A DNA stretch of 45,171 nt from BTUB01 sp964392765 (GCA_964392765.1 CAYMRF010000005.1:1-45171), one strand, 5' to 3'. Positions 7,964 through 15,254 are shown, counted from the stretch's first letter. Numbers and translations: made by a program. Notes: generated from the sequence alone by a model not told the origin.

Positions 7964-8812
7964 TCAACTCTCTCTAATTAAGGTAAGAGTATTTTTAGGC
8001 TTATAAAGAAAATACGTGCTTATTTCAGCCAGAATATCTTGAGGCAATCGTGAGAGATACAAATTACGATCTTTTTTTGCCGTTGAGTAAAGCAGCTCTT
8101 GCTGTACGTGATACTTGTTTAATATCTGTTTTGTTTCTGAATAAATTGAATTGCGGACTTCGCGCTTATAGGCCAGCAAAGACAGATACAGTGACTTAAG
8201 CATATCCTCTGATATAGGCATGCCGCACGAACAGAGTAGTTCGATACATTTTGGTAAATTTTGTAGATGGGTAACCTTATGAATTTGATCGATATTGCAC
8301 ACGCAATAAAAGATCGATTCTTGCCGTATTGGGCCACATTTTACAGTAACTTCGGCGCCCGCTTCCAGAAGAATACGCATATTATTAATGTCTAAATTTC
8401 GAGCTGCCATACATAAGGGAGTAAAATAATCGGTTCCCATAGTAGCTTCAAGAAGTGCAGAAAGATTGAAGTTATTGTTCTTTGCATGCTGGAGCATTAT
8501 TTTCAATTTAGAATCTCCATCCCGTGGATTTCCAGCAGCAGCATGCAAAGCAGTTTCGCCTAGGGGTGTGCAAACATGTAAGTTTGGATTTAAATTGAGA
8601 ATTCTTTTTACCTGATCAAGAGTGCCCCATGTTGTCGCTTCCACAAGAAGTGGTCGACCAGTGCCTCTCATTACGGCATTTATATTTTCTGGTTTTATTG
8701 CCGAATCAATCTCATTGAATAATGGGTATCTATTGGAAAGGAGTCGAAGCATTGATTGAGATTCGGTGGATATGATTATTAATGCAATAATGAGATAAGT
8801 AAATGTTTTCAC
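7964..8812 (-). CDS. Exported ankyrin protein with C-terminal F-box-like motif
   Basis: Signal peptide (residues 1-20, ending TESQS before MLRLLSN), ankyrin repeats over about 50-210 (ETALHAAAGN, TPLCMAARNLDINNMRILLE), and near the C-terminus the segment YLSRLPQDILAEISTYF, which has the LPxDILxEIxxYL pattern of F-box or PRANC-type ends. Ankyrin repeats with a C-terminal F-box-like end is the layout of poxvirus and some symbiont proteins that recruit SCF ubiquitin ligase to a bound target; that function is inference. Start codon is GTG at 8812, 5 nt after the stop of the ProX gene, so the two are cotranscribed. Confidence 0.82.
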   Translation of the reverse strand: MKTFTYLIIALIIISTESQSMLRLLSNRYPLFNEIDSAIKPENINAVMRGTGRPLLVEATTWGTLDQVKRILNLNPNLHVCTPLGETALHAAAGNPRDGDSKLKIMLQHAKNNNFNLSALLEATMGTDYFTPLCMAARNLDINNMRILLEAGAEVTVKCGPIRQESIFYCVCNIDQIHKVTHLQNLPKCIELLCSCGMPISEDMLKSLYLSLLAYKREVRNSIYSETKQILNKYHVQQELLYSTAKKDRNLYLSRLPQDILAEISTYFLYKPKNTLTLIRES

Positions 8813-8817
8813 AGAAT

Positions 8818-9321
8818 TTACCGCAAACTATAATTGGCCAGATCTATTATCATCGCTTCATACTTCAACGCCTTCAAAAACTTCTTAAAATCATCAACGC
8901 TGATACTGGTGGTAGCAGTATTTTCAAGCGGATGGGCATTGATAATAGCTCCCTCCAAAATAGTATGATCGATAATGAGTTTTATTCTGTGTTCACTATC
9001 ATTAATCAATCCAAACGGTGTTACCGATCCGGGCTTCACTCCTAGATGTTGCCATAACAATGTTTCATCAGCGAATCTCAATTTACGTGCCTGCAATAAT
9101 TGCTCTACTTTTTTAAGCTCAATTTTTTCATGCGATTCGGCAACTAAAAGCCAAAGTTGGCCGCTATCATCTTTCAAGAACAGGTTTTTTATATGAGTGC
9201 CCGGAATTTCATGCGCAACTTTATCTGCTTGCTCTACGGTAAAAAGCGGCTCATGCTCAAATGTTTTATGAGCGATGTTGAGTTTGTTAAAAAGTTCAAA
9301 AAGATCAGCTTTATTTTTCAT
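8818..9321 (-). CDS. proX: Prolyl-tRNA editing protein ProX (Ala-tRNAPro deacylase type)
   Basis: Free-standing YbaK/ProX-fold editing enzyme that removes mischarged amino acids, typically alanine, from tRNA-Pro. Family blocks are visible: KTFEHEPLFTVEQADKVAHE, GTHIKNLFLKDDSG with the conserved lysine, VEQLLQARKLRFAD, and GVKPGSVTPFGLINDSEH. 167 aa matches the ProX/PrdX subfamily. Cytosolic, no signal peptide. It sits in a minus-strand run between an exported GNAT gene (5 nt upstream) and an exported ankyrin gene (5 nt downstream), an odd place for a translation-quality gene. Substrate specificity within the subfamily is inferred. Confidence 0.88.
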   Translation of the reverse strand: MKNKADLFELFNKLNIAHKTFEHEPLFTVEQADKVAHEIPGTHIKNLFLKDDSGQLWLLVAESHEKIELKKVEQLLQARKLRFADETLLWQHLGVKPGSVTPFGLINDSEHRIKLIIDHTILEGAIINAHPLENTATTSISVDDFKKFLKALKYEAMIIDLANYSLR

Positions 9322-9326
9322 GGTAA

Positions 9327-9923
9327 TTAACTCTTAATATCTTTCTTGAGTAATATGCTATATCGTGAATCAAATTCAAGATTATCTAGAGCAGAAATTT
9401 CATAAAATCCTTGGCGTCTATAAAATTCTTGCGCTTGTTTATTCAAAATACGAGTAGTAAGAATTACGGCCTTTGCTTCTGGTTGTGATTGTATCGTTGC
9501 TTGTAAAAGAAGTTTTCCAATACCTTTGCCTTGGCAAAATGGATCTACGGCATAATGATCAATATGGATAATTTCATGATCATGCATGTGATACAGCGTG
9601 TATCCAACCAGTTCCTCTTCCTCATACGCTAAAGCAAATAGATAAGAATCTTTAAGAGCTATACTTCGATAGTTATCAAAACGCTGCTGCAAGTATTCTA
9701 GAAGCGCTTCTTGGGTTTCATCTTTAATGGCATCATCTAATTTATCAAAGGCAAGTTCTTTATAAGTAGCATAAAAAGAATTCGTCCAGAGATTGTTAAT
9801 GATTTGCCATTGCTGCGAATCTACTTTGGTTGCAGGCATGACAGTGGTGGTTATTGAAGAGGCTTGAATAGTAACTGCAATGAAGCTTATCGCTATTAAT
9901 AAACTAAATAGTTTGTGGCACAT
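9327..9923 (-). CDS. Exported GNAT-family acetyltransferase
   Basis: GNAT N-acetyltransferase domain over about residues 30-195, with a good acetyl-CoA motif A (HYAVDPFCQGKGIGKLLLQA) and a C-terminal NKQAQEFYRRQGFYEI block. It is preceded by a signal peptide (MCHKLFSLLIAISFIAVTIQ) with cleavage near QA-SS, so the enzyme is predicted to leave the cytosol, where acetyl-CoA is not normally available. Strong AGGGGGAA binding site. A decayed copy of its first 27 codons lies at 11985-12068. Target unknown; action in the host cytosol after secretion would resolve the cofactor problem but is inference. Confidence 0.85.
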   Translation of the reverse strand: MCHKLFSLLIAISFIAVTIQASSITTTVMPATKVDSQQWQIINNLWTNSFYATYKELAFDKLDDAIKDETQEALLEYLQQRFDNYRSIALKDSYLFALAYEEEELVGYTLYHMHDHEIIHIDHYAVDPFCQGKGIGKLLLQATIQSQPEAKAVILTTRILNKQAQEFYRRQGFYEISALDNLEFDSRYSILLKKDIKS

Positions 9924-9947
9924 ATTCCCCCTAAAGTTGCGTTACGT

Positions 9948-10469
9948 TCAGTTTTGGTTGTCATCTTGTTCCAAGTTTTTTACCATAATAATCAGTTGCG
10001 GGTACTCTTTTTGCATGAGATTGATGCGATGTTGTAAAAATAGCGGAGCTTTAGATTCTTCTATTCTTTGAAACCCAATTTGATTATAAAAATTTTCTAG
10101 CCAACCATGAGGAATACACCAACACGTTTTTGATCCGATATGGCGATTGAGCGTATTAAGTAACTTCGTTCCAGTTTTTTGATGTTGATAATTCTGATGG
10201 ATTTGCATCCCGCGCAGTATATAACAATTTTCTTCGCAACAAAGACGCACAACTCCAACTACGATATTGTCATGAAAAGCAATAATCACTTTGTCAGTTG
10301 GAGTAATTTTGGTTGTGTAATCAACTGATGAATAAAATTCTTGTGCTTGATTAATTTCTTCAGGCGTTGGATTTTCAATAATATCTATTTTAATAGTATC
10401 AGCACCAATTACTGCAAAAGTTAGATTTAAAAATAAAAAAAATGCTAATGAGGGATTTTTTTTAGACAT
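9948..10469 (-). CDS. Exported GNAT-like acetyltransferase
   Basis: Signal peptide (MSKKNPSLAFFLFLNLTFAV, cleavage near IGA-DT) followed by a shorter GNAT domain: VVGVVRLCCEENCYILRGMQ, the motif-A equivalent IHQNYQHQKTGTKLLNTLNR and a C-terminal WLENFYNQIGFQRIEES block. Motif A has QKTGTKLL where the standard is Q/RxxGxG/A, so cofactor binding is plausible. It is 24 nt upstream of the first GNAT gene and 14 nt downstream of the small Cys protein gene, hence one operon. Second of four exported GNATs in the window; substrate unknown. Confidence 0.78.
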   Translation of the reverse strand: MSKKNPSLAFFLFLNLTFAVIGADTIKIDIIENPTPEEINQAQEFYSSVDYTTKITPTDKVIIAFHDNIVVGVVRLCCEENCYILRGMQIHQNYQHQKTGTKLLNTLNRHIGSKTCWCIPHGWLENFYNQIGFQRIEESKAPLFLQHRINLMQKEYPQLIIMVKNLEQDDNQN

Positions 10470-10483
10470 AAAGCCTCATAAGT

Positions 10484-10840
10484 TTAGTCTTTTTGGATTT
10501 CACTGTTTAGAGTTCTAAAATCGATAGTATAACTGCACATTTTTCGAGTAAATGGTCCAGCTCCGGGAATAACTCGCGTTTCATCAGCGCATTCAACAAT
10601 TGCACCGGCAATTTTATAGAGCTTTTCAAATCCTGCCTTTTCTTTACCCTTTATCTGAGTGCAGCCTGCTTTTTTTACTTGGTCATTAATAAATGCAGCT
10701 TTTACTGGCGAGAGCCCATTTTCTTTTTTTGCTTGTTCGATCATATCATCCCATGCTTTGCATGGATTAGGGCGTGGCGGTTGTGAAGCTGTGCATGAGA
10801 TCGCAAAAAAGAGTGTGATTGCGAAAATTGAATATTTCAT
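10484..10840 (-). CDS. Small exported Cys-rich protein (QPPRPNPCKAW family)
   Basis: Not recognised; 118 residues. N-terminus MKYSIFAITLFFAISC is a signal peptide that could be a lipobox (AISC, weak at -3) with C16 as lipidated residue. The mature part opens with QPPRPNPCKAW and ends with CSYTIDFRTLNSE. It is a paralogue of the product of 12098-12445, sharing both blocks and the KKAGC motif, so the cysteines are probably structural. Start ATG 10840 is preferred over 10894 because AAGG lies 6 nt before it and the signal peptide then starts at residue 1. Part of the 11298-7964 operon. Confidence 0.78.
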   Translation of the reverse strand: MKYSIFAITLFFAISCTASQPPRPNPCKAWDDMIEQAKKENGLSPVKAAFINDQVKKAGCTQIKGKEKAGFEKLYKIAGAIVECADETRVIPGAGPFTRKMCSYTIDFRTLNSEIQKD

Positions 10841-10881
10841 AAAATACCTTATATAAAAATAGTTGTGTTTGGCTGATTTGT

Positions 10882-11298
10882 TTAATCCCGCCATAGAGAG
10901 AATTTCTTAGTTAAAGCGTTCACTTCTTCAATAGGCCCGAATAAAACGCATCCATAATAAATCAATTGTTCTTCAGGTGTTTGAGCGGTATTTGCCAATT
11001 GCTCTTGGTATGTCCCTCCGGTCATGGTATTTAAAAATACTCCCTGAGCAATTTTTGCATCTTTAGCGGCCTTGACAACTTTTCTGATTTCCCCTGATTT
11101 ACCACGCAAGATGATAAATGGCATGCTTGAGATATTAGGGTAATTATTGCCCTCTTTATCTTGATAGTTATTAAGATGCAATTGAGAGGAGTTAAGGGTT
11201 GTGCCCAGCCCAATAGTCATGTGAGCAAGAGCATTGAGGGCGACTCCGCTTGGCAAATCTTTATTGATTATTGCTACTAATTTATGAGAGAAGTTCAT
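10882..11298 (-). CDS. DUF2000-family protein
   Basis: Cytosolic protein of the DUF2000 family, which has a peptidyl-tRNA hydrolase II-like fold but no proven activity. Diagnostic block: KLVAIINKDLPSGVALNALA followed by HMTIGLGTTLN, and later MPFIILRGKSGEIRKVVKAA. Start ATG 11298 (138 aa) is chosen; the frame extends to 11337, but a strong promoter-like element occupies 11310-11337 and the family normally begins just before the KLVAII strand. First gene of a minus-strand run that continues through exported genes to 7964. Confidence 0.78.
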   Translation of the reverse strand: MNFSHKLVAIINKDLPSGVALNALAHMTIGLGTTLNSSQLHLNNYQDKEGNNYPNISSMPFIILRGKSGEIRKVVKAAKDAKIAQGVFLNTMTGGTYQEQLANTAQTPEEQLIYYGCVLFGPIEEVNALTKKFSLWRD

Positions 11299-11309
11299 AG
11301 CCTGTTCCT

Positions 11310-11337
11310 GGTATGGCAAAAATTGCATACTTTTCAA
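11310..11337 (-). promoter_or_regulatory. Promoter-like element upstream of the DUF2000 gene
   Basis: Minus strand TTGAAA (11337-11332), 16-nt spacer, CATACC (11315-11310). The spacer GTATGCAATTTTTGC is nearly identical to that of the promoter at 34036-34063, so it is a repeated element. If active, transcription would start only a few bases before ATG 11298. Confidence 0.5.
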
Positions 11338-11383
11338 TGCTTGATTTTGGGCAAAAGGTAGCCTCTTCTAGGTTTTTAGCCTG

Positions 11384-11488
11384 TCAATTTACAGGTTCGA
11401 GCGGCACTGAATCGGAAATTATGCGAGTAACCTGCAGCAATTTGAACAGTTGGAGAATCTCTTGGTGATCACCAATAACTTCTACCGT
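11384..11488 (-). pseudogene. Fragment of a CYTH-kinase gene
   Basis: An unframed remnant. Read on the minus strand it gives TVEVIGDHQEILQLFKLL then QVTRIISDSVP before a TGA at 11384. The intact gene at 17576-18802 has TVEVIGDHEAIIELFKLL and KVTHIISDSVP at residues 155-183. Identity is about 80 % over 29 residues, then stops on both sides. No start, CYTH N-terminus or kinase domain remains. Confidence 0.85.
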
Positions 11489-11508
11489 AAGATGGCGACT
11501 TTGTTTGC

Positions 11509-11889
11509 CTAATTTTGATTATTTTGCGGTCTCAATGACAAAACAAGCAAAAAGCGATTTGAATTGTTATTCATAATTTGCTTAATATTTTGATTATTAT
11601 CTAATTTTGAACCTATGGCATCAGTTAACCATAATCTGCGCCAGCTCGTAGCAAGAGGATAAAGCGATTGTTGAGCAACAGGAATTCCTTCTGCGTCTTC
11701 TAAGCGTTGTTTTACACTCATAACCGTAGAGGCATCGTCGATTGAGACTTGCATAGTGTTTTTGACCAATGTTCGCACACTAATTTGTTTCGCCTCTTTT
11801 ACCCATGGTTGTAGCTCTTGAGTATGCTGCATGCACGTTGCTTTTACTGTAATAAGACTAATGAAAAGAAGCATGAATTGTTTTATCAT
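11509..11889 (-). CDS. Exported ubiquitin-like protein
   Basis: Signal peptide of residues 1-19 (MIKQFMLLFISLITVKATC) followed by MQHTQE and a ubiquitin-like beta-grasp domain over residues 36-120. The core matches eukaryotic ubiquitin closely: T-V-x-x-VKQRLEDAEGIPVAQQSL (55-76) against ubiquitin's VKAKIQDKEGIPPDQQRL, and FLLVLSLR (113-120) against LHLVLRLR. About 13 extra residues lie in the middle (around 79-95), and no C-terminal Gly-Gly follows; the chain ends PQNNQN, so conjugation by the normal route is unlikely unless trimmed. Start ATG 11889 is chosen over 11913: GAGG lies 7 nt before it and the signal peptide then starts correctly. It has its own promoter (11936-11963). A secreted ubiquitin mimic or decoy is the inferred role. 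Confidence 0.85.
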   Translation of the reverse strand: MIKQFMLLFISLITVKATCMQHTQELQPWVKEAKQISVRTLVKNTMQVSIDDASTVMSVKQRLEDAEGIPVAQQSLYPLATSWRRLWLTDAIGSKLDNNQNIKQIMNNNSNRFLLVLSLRPQNNQN

Positions 11890-11935
11890 TTTAATTCCTC
11901 GAGATTTAGTCATTATGAGCGTCTATTGTTATTTA

Positions 11936-11963
11936 ATTCTAGATGAAGAAACGTCTAAGTCAA
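11936..11963 (-). promoter_or_regulatory. Promoter of the ubiquitin-like gene
   Basis: Minus strand TTGACT (11963-11958), 16-nt spacer, TAGAAT (11941-11936), giving a leader of about 40 nt to ATG 11889. Confidence 0.65.
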
Positions 11964-11984
11964 TGCGAAAATTCGGTAAATATT

Positions 11985-12068
11985 TCAACTGGTGGTTATT
12001 GAAGAGGCTTGAATAGTAACTGCAATAAAGCTTACTACTATTAATGAACTAAATAGTTTGTGGCGCAT
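11985..12068 (-). pseudogene. 5' remnant of an exported GNAT gene
   Basis: Minus-strand frame of 27 codons from ATG 12068 to TGA 11985 reads MRHKLFSSLIVVSFIAVTIQ then ASSITTS. The GNAT gene at 9327-9923 begins MCHKLFSLLIAISFIAVTIQ then ASSITTT. DNA identity is about 90 % over 80 bases and ends abruptly after the signal peptide. It lies just downstream of a paralogue of the Cys protein that also sits upstream of the GNAT genes, so it marks a decayed segmental duplication. Confidence 0.9.
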
Positions 12069-12097
12069 AGTTGTGTCTCAGAACATGAGTTATAACA

Positions 12098-12445
12098 TCA
12101 GTTTTTGTTTTCAGTTGGTTCAGTGTTCATCGTTCTAAAATCGATGCTGTAAGTGCAAGGACGCTCAGGGTCAATGCCAGGAATCCCACACGGACATCTA
12201 GAAGTTGTGCCAGCAGTCTTATAAAGAGCTTCATGGGTATCCCAATCTCTCACTTCTATGGAAGTACATCCTGCCTTTTTTACTTGAGCATTAACCAAAG
12301 CAACTTGTTCTGGAGAAAGTTTGTTTGTTTTTTTTGCTTGCTCGATCATATCATACCATGCTTTGCAAGGATTTGGCCGGGGCGGTTGTTGCGCGACGCA
12401 GGAGATTGAGAAAAAGAGGATGATTACAAAAATTGCTTGTTTCAT
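12098..12445 (-). CDS. Small exported Cys-rich protein (QPPRPNPCKAW family), second copy
   Basis: Paralogue of the product of 10484-10840: same signal peptide style (MKQAIFVIILFFSISC), the same QPPRPNPCKAW opening of the mature chain, KKAGC in the middle and CTYSIDFRTMNTE near the end. This copy has an extra CPCG motif. 115 aa. It is 20 nt downstream of an exported gene (12466-12936) and followed by the GNAT remnant. Function unknown; conserved cysteines suggest a disulphide-stabilised extracytoplasmic protein or lipoprotein. Confidence 0.8.
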   Translation of the reverse strand: MKQAIFVIILFFSISCVAQQPPRPNPCKAWYDMIEQAKKTNKLSPEQVALVNAQVKKAGCTSIEVRDWDTHEALYKTAGTTSRCPCGIPGIDPERPCTYSIDFRTMNTEPTENKN

Positions 12446-12465
12446 AGTAGGAGTGTCCTTTAAGA

Positions 12466-12936
12466 TTAATTTTTTTCTTGCGTAAGTTGTTGTTGATTCG
12501 CTTTTTTCTGATTTTTATAGAATGTCTCTAGAATAGAGAAACATTCATTTCTTATAGGAAGATATATACGTTCCCCATGTGGCATTTGAATAACGCGTTC
12601 GCATTCAAACTCATCTGTGAAACTTGGCTTTGACCCGGACCCGTGGAATGTTGTCCAAACGTATCGATGTACATTAACAGAATCACCATTTAATAACTCA
12701 GCTTCATATCGATCCGTTAAGCTGCTACTGGTATCTTGTTTGATTACAGACTTGATTTCGCCAGATTGTATCGTTCGCAATCTATCAAGTTCTGAATTGG
12801 TCATCCTTAAAGCTGATTGTGCTCGTGCTAAAGCTATTTTTTCTCTATCTTCCTTAGAGATCATTGGCTCCATTGCTTGAGAAGAAGAAATATAAGAAGC
12901 GGCGATAAGTAGTGTGCCTAAAGTGCGTAATATCAT
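12466..12936 (-). CDS. Exported protein, unknown
   Basis: Not recognised; 156 residues. Signal peptide MILRTLGTLLIAASYISSSQ with cleavage at QA, followed by MEPMISKEDR. The first part of the mature chain is helical and charged, the second has a beta-rich look with YEAELLNGDSVNVHRYVW, CERVIQMPHGERIYLP and two cysteines. Likely cotranscribed with 12098-12445 (20-nt gap). Confidence 0.75.
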   Translation of the reverse strand: MILRTLGTLLIAASYISSSQAMEPMISKEDREKIALARAQSALRMTNSELDRLRTIQSGEIKSVIKQDTSSSLTDRYEAELLNGDSVNVHRYVWTTFHGSGSKPSFTDEFECERVIQMPHGERIYLPIRNECFSILETFYKNQKKANQQQLTQEKN

Positions 12937-12995
12937 TAGAAAATCCTAAATATATTTGTTGAACTGTAGTAACTTCAATTGCTTCAGGCTCTCTT

Positions 12996-13772
12996 TTAAA
13001 TTTTTCCAATAAATTCTTGAATTTTATTTTGTAGCCTAATTAAGGCATCCGGTTGATCAATTATCCAATCATTAATTTTATGCGGGCAATCAGGGATTCT
13101 ATAAATCTCTTTTTTTGATGTATTAGCTGAATGCTGATCAATCAAGTCTATCACACCAGTGGGTATCACTTCATCTTGATCGCCAATAATAATAAGCAAT
13201 TTCCCTTTAAATGATTGTAATAATTCAAGCACATCGGTATTTTTCCAGCTCTCAGCTTTTCTAATAATAGTGGAAAATCGTTCATCGAAGGGAGCATCAT
13301 AGGCGTTTTTATCATAAAGAGCGGGGCAAAAAAGAATCAACGTATCAATCTTATATACTTCAAGCATCTTAATGGCAACATAGCCGCTCATGCTGGCCCC
13401 GCAAAGGGTAAGCGGAGAACTTTTATCGGTATGCTGTTCCATTATTGATCGCGTTTCATCGCACTTCTTTTTGAGACTACTTTTGCTGAGTTGGCCGGTA
13501 CTTTTTCCATGCCCACTAAAATCGAAGGCAAGAATACTTTTATTTTGTTTGATAAATGGATCTACGAAAAGAGAAAATTGCTTTTCATGATCCGTATTGA
13601 TTCCGCCACCATGAAGAATTACACTTTGTGCGCGGGATGCATTGTGATCTTTTGCAGCAATAACGCTGAAAAGCTGTTCTTGATTGGTATGAAAATAAAA
13701 AGAATTTATATGCATAGTATCCGCTTGTTTCACCTTTGCTTGTGCGAGCATGCTTGTATCTAGTGATGCCAT
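12996..13772 (-). CDS. Alpha/beta-hydrolase
   Basis: Cytosolic serine hydrolase of unknown substrate. The fold markers are in order: oxyanion strand VILHGGG (51-57), ILAFDFSGHGKS (80-91), nucleophile elbow GASMSG with S127, LIIIGDQDEVIP with the acid at D198 or D200, and the catalytic H231 in CPHKINDW. 258 aa. The start at 13772 overlaps the upstream exported gene by 13 nt; an alternative ATG lies at 13715 (MHINSFYF). Member of the EVE-MarR-exported gene operon. Confidence 0.85.
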   Translation of the reverse strand: MASLDTSMLAQAKVKQADTMHINSFYFHTNQEQLFSVIAAKDHNASRAQSVILHGGGINTDHEKQFSLFVDPFIKQNKSILAFDFSGHGKSTGQLSKSSLKKKCDETRSIMEQHTDKSSPLTLCGASMSGYVAIKMLEVYKIDTLILFCPALYDKNAYDAPFDERFSTIIRKAESWKNTDVLELLQSFKGKLLIIIGDQDEVIPTGVIDLIDQHSANTSKKEIYRIPDCPHKINDWIIDQPDALIRLQNKIQEFIGKI

Positions 13773-14305
13773 ATCTTTTCACCAGGAGTTACTGAGTTAT
13801 TCGCTCTAATGGACAATCTTTTAAATTCTTCTTCAATATGCGCACGAGTTAAATCCCTATTATTCCCCGTAATAATTAAGCTCATACGAGGGCGGCTGGC
13901 AGCAACACTGGTAATGCAATTGCCCACCACTCCGTCATACGCTGATTCCTCTAAATTAGGCTGATAAGCCATTTGCATTATTTCATTGCATAATCTTTTA
14001 ATAATAGAGGAATAATGCGCATGATGAACAGATGAAGGTGCATTATGCAATGGTTGCTGTTCGCTATATCGAAATGCAATGTCAAACGTAGTTGGATAGT
14101 CTGCAAATGATTTTGTTAATAATACTTTAAAGAGTTCGTATGCTTTTATTTTTTCCTGATCATTTTTTAATTCCAATGCGGGATAATAGGCATCTTCTAT
14201 TTTTTTTAACCGTTCGAGTGTATCTTCTTTTGCTGTTTTTACCGGGCCCATTGCGGCAAAGCATGTTCCGGCATATAAGAAAAATAACCCAATTACTCTT
14301 ATCAT
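13760..14305 (-). CDS. Exported protein, unknown
   Basis: Not recognised; 181 residues. Signal peptide MIRVIGLFFLYAGTCFA then AMGPVKTAKED. The mature chain is mostly helical with a His-rich stretch (SSVHHAHYSSIIKRL), followed by GNCITSVAASRPRMSLIITG and a charged end. AAGGAG before ATG. It begins 22 nt after the MarR gene and overlaps the alpha/beta-hydrolase gene by 13 nt. Confidence 0.75.
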   Translation of the reverse strand: MIRVIGLFFLYAGTCFAAMGPVKTAKEDTLERLKKIEDAYYPALELKNDQEKIKAYELFKVLLTKSFADYPTTFDIAFRYSEQQPLHNAPSSVHHAHYSSIIKRLCNEIMQMAYQPNLEESAYDGVVGNCITSVAASRPRMSLIITGNNRDLTRAHIEEEFKRLSIRANNSVTPGEKIWHH

Positions 14306-14327
14306 TTTCTACTCCTTATCCAATGGT

Positions 14328-14792
14328 TTAGATTGTTATCAATTTCTGAAAAACTGCAATTAATTGCTCAGTTTCTTGCTCATTAAGTGCTTTAAAATAT
14401 TGCGCATCCGCTTGCTCCACCGCCGGCATTGCTTGAGCGAGTTTTTCAGCACCAGCGTCGGTGAGAATCGGGCTTTTACTTCTCTCATCAACGGTGTGGA
14501 TCCGTTTAATAAGCTTTTTAGCTTCCAGCGTTCGCAATATTTGCGAAGTAGTATTAGGATCAAGCCCGGCCGTTTTGCCGATAGCCACTTGGGCGATATT
14601 CTCTTTTTTTCTGGTGAGCCAGCCGGTTGCTGCCAGCACCACGAACTGCGGATGCGTGAGATCGAGCGGTTTTAATGCGTGTTCAATGGCAGTGCGCCAT
14701 TGCATGCTCACGCGCCAGAGCAAATAGCCTGGGCTCTCTTCAGGCCCTTTAAAACGGGTTATTGTTTCGATATCAATCGGTTTCTTATTCAC
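14328..14792 (-). CDS. MarR-family transcriptional regulator
   Basis: Winged helix-turn-helix regulator, 154 aa. Visible elements: LTHPQFVVLAATGWL, the recognition region ENIAQVAIGKTAGLDPNTTS and QILRTLEAKKLIKR, and the wing HTVDERSKSPILTDAGAEKL. Cytosolic dimer in the family. Its start overlaps the stop of the EVE-domain gene by 4 nt. A perfect inverted repeat overlapping the operon promoter at 15231-15254 is the likely operator, so autoregulation is expected. Confidence 0.9.
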   Translation of the reverse strand: MNKKPIDIETITRFKGPEESPGYLLWRVSMQWRTAIEHALKPLDLTHPQFVVLAATGWLTRKKENIAQVAIGKTAGLDPNTTSQILRTLEAKKLIKRIHTVDERSKSPILTDAGAEKLAQAMPAVEQADAQYFKALNEQETEQLIAVFQKLITI

Positions 14793-15211
14793 TCACTGAT
14801 TCCCATTTGCTTGGCAATTATTTTAAAATCCTCATGCGGTATTTCAAGTATCCCAAATCTAAATACATAACCCCAGCTTTTTTTATTCTTTATAAAAGAA
14901 AGTTTATCAATGAGTGGCTCAATAGCAACTTCTTGAGAAGCAAAAAAGGTAACATCGCGGCGCCAGGGAATAAAATCATCACTCATTTTAAATTGATATG
15001 GCTCTTTATCTTTTATTTGCCCGATGGCAGTAAATTTGCGGCAGGGCTCTTTTTGGCCAAAGATCTGCGTTGGAGAATAATAGATAATCCAATCGCCGGG
15101 CTTAATTCGTTTGAGTGGCGCTCCTTTGCCATGGCAGACTTGCATGATTTCCGCTTTCTGCCCATTTTTTACATGTTCTCTGCTGGCCACGGCGATCCAA
15201 TATTTAGGCAT
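14789..15211 (-). CDS. EVE-domain (PUA-like) protein, UPF0310 type
   Basis: Stand-alone EVE domain, a PUA-like fold that reads modified bases in nucleic acids. The pattern is MPKYWIAVASREHVKNGQKA, KRIKPGDWIIYYSPTQIFGQ, ECR-type KFTAIGQIKDKEPYQF, RRDVTFFASQEVAIEPLIDK and the final FRFGILEIPHEDF. 140 aa, standard length. First gene of the operon, with an AAAGGA ribosome binding site. Pairing with MarR suggests a stress- or defence-related regulon; the modified base is not known. Confidence 0.9.
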   Translation of the reverse strand: MPKYWIAVASREHVKNGQKAEIMQVCHGKGAPLKRIKPGDWIIYYSPTQIFGQKEPCRKFTAIGQIKDKEPYQFKMSDDFIPWRRDVTFFASQEVAIEPLIDKLSFIKNKKSWGYVFRFGILEIPHEDFKIIAKQMGISE

Positions 15212-15230
15212 AGTTTTCCTTTGATTTTTA

Positions 15231-15254
15231 ATATTATATGTATAAATATAATAT
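15231..15254. promoter_or_regulatory. Candidate MarR operator
   Basis: Perfect 9-bp inverted repeat ATATTATAT / ATATAATAT with a 6-nt spacer, 20 nt before the EVE start and overlapping the -10 box. Its size and position fit an autoregulated MarR gene; AT-rich context lowers certainty. Confidence 0.55.

Noticed and set aside
11380..11395. Palindrome CCTGTCAATTTACAGG
   Set aside because: Short and imperfect in the centre, next to a gene remnant with no promoter nearby; probably chance.
13491..13763. Plus-strand frame opposite the alpha/beta-hydrolase gene
   Set aside because: The opposite strand codes a protein with all catalytic blocks; the plus frame has no known motif.
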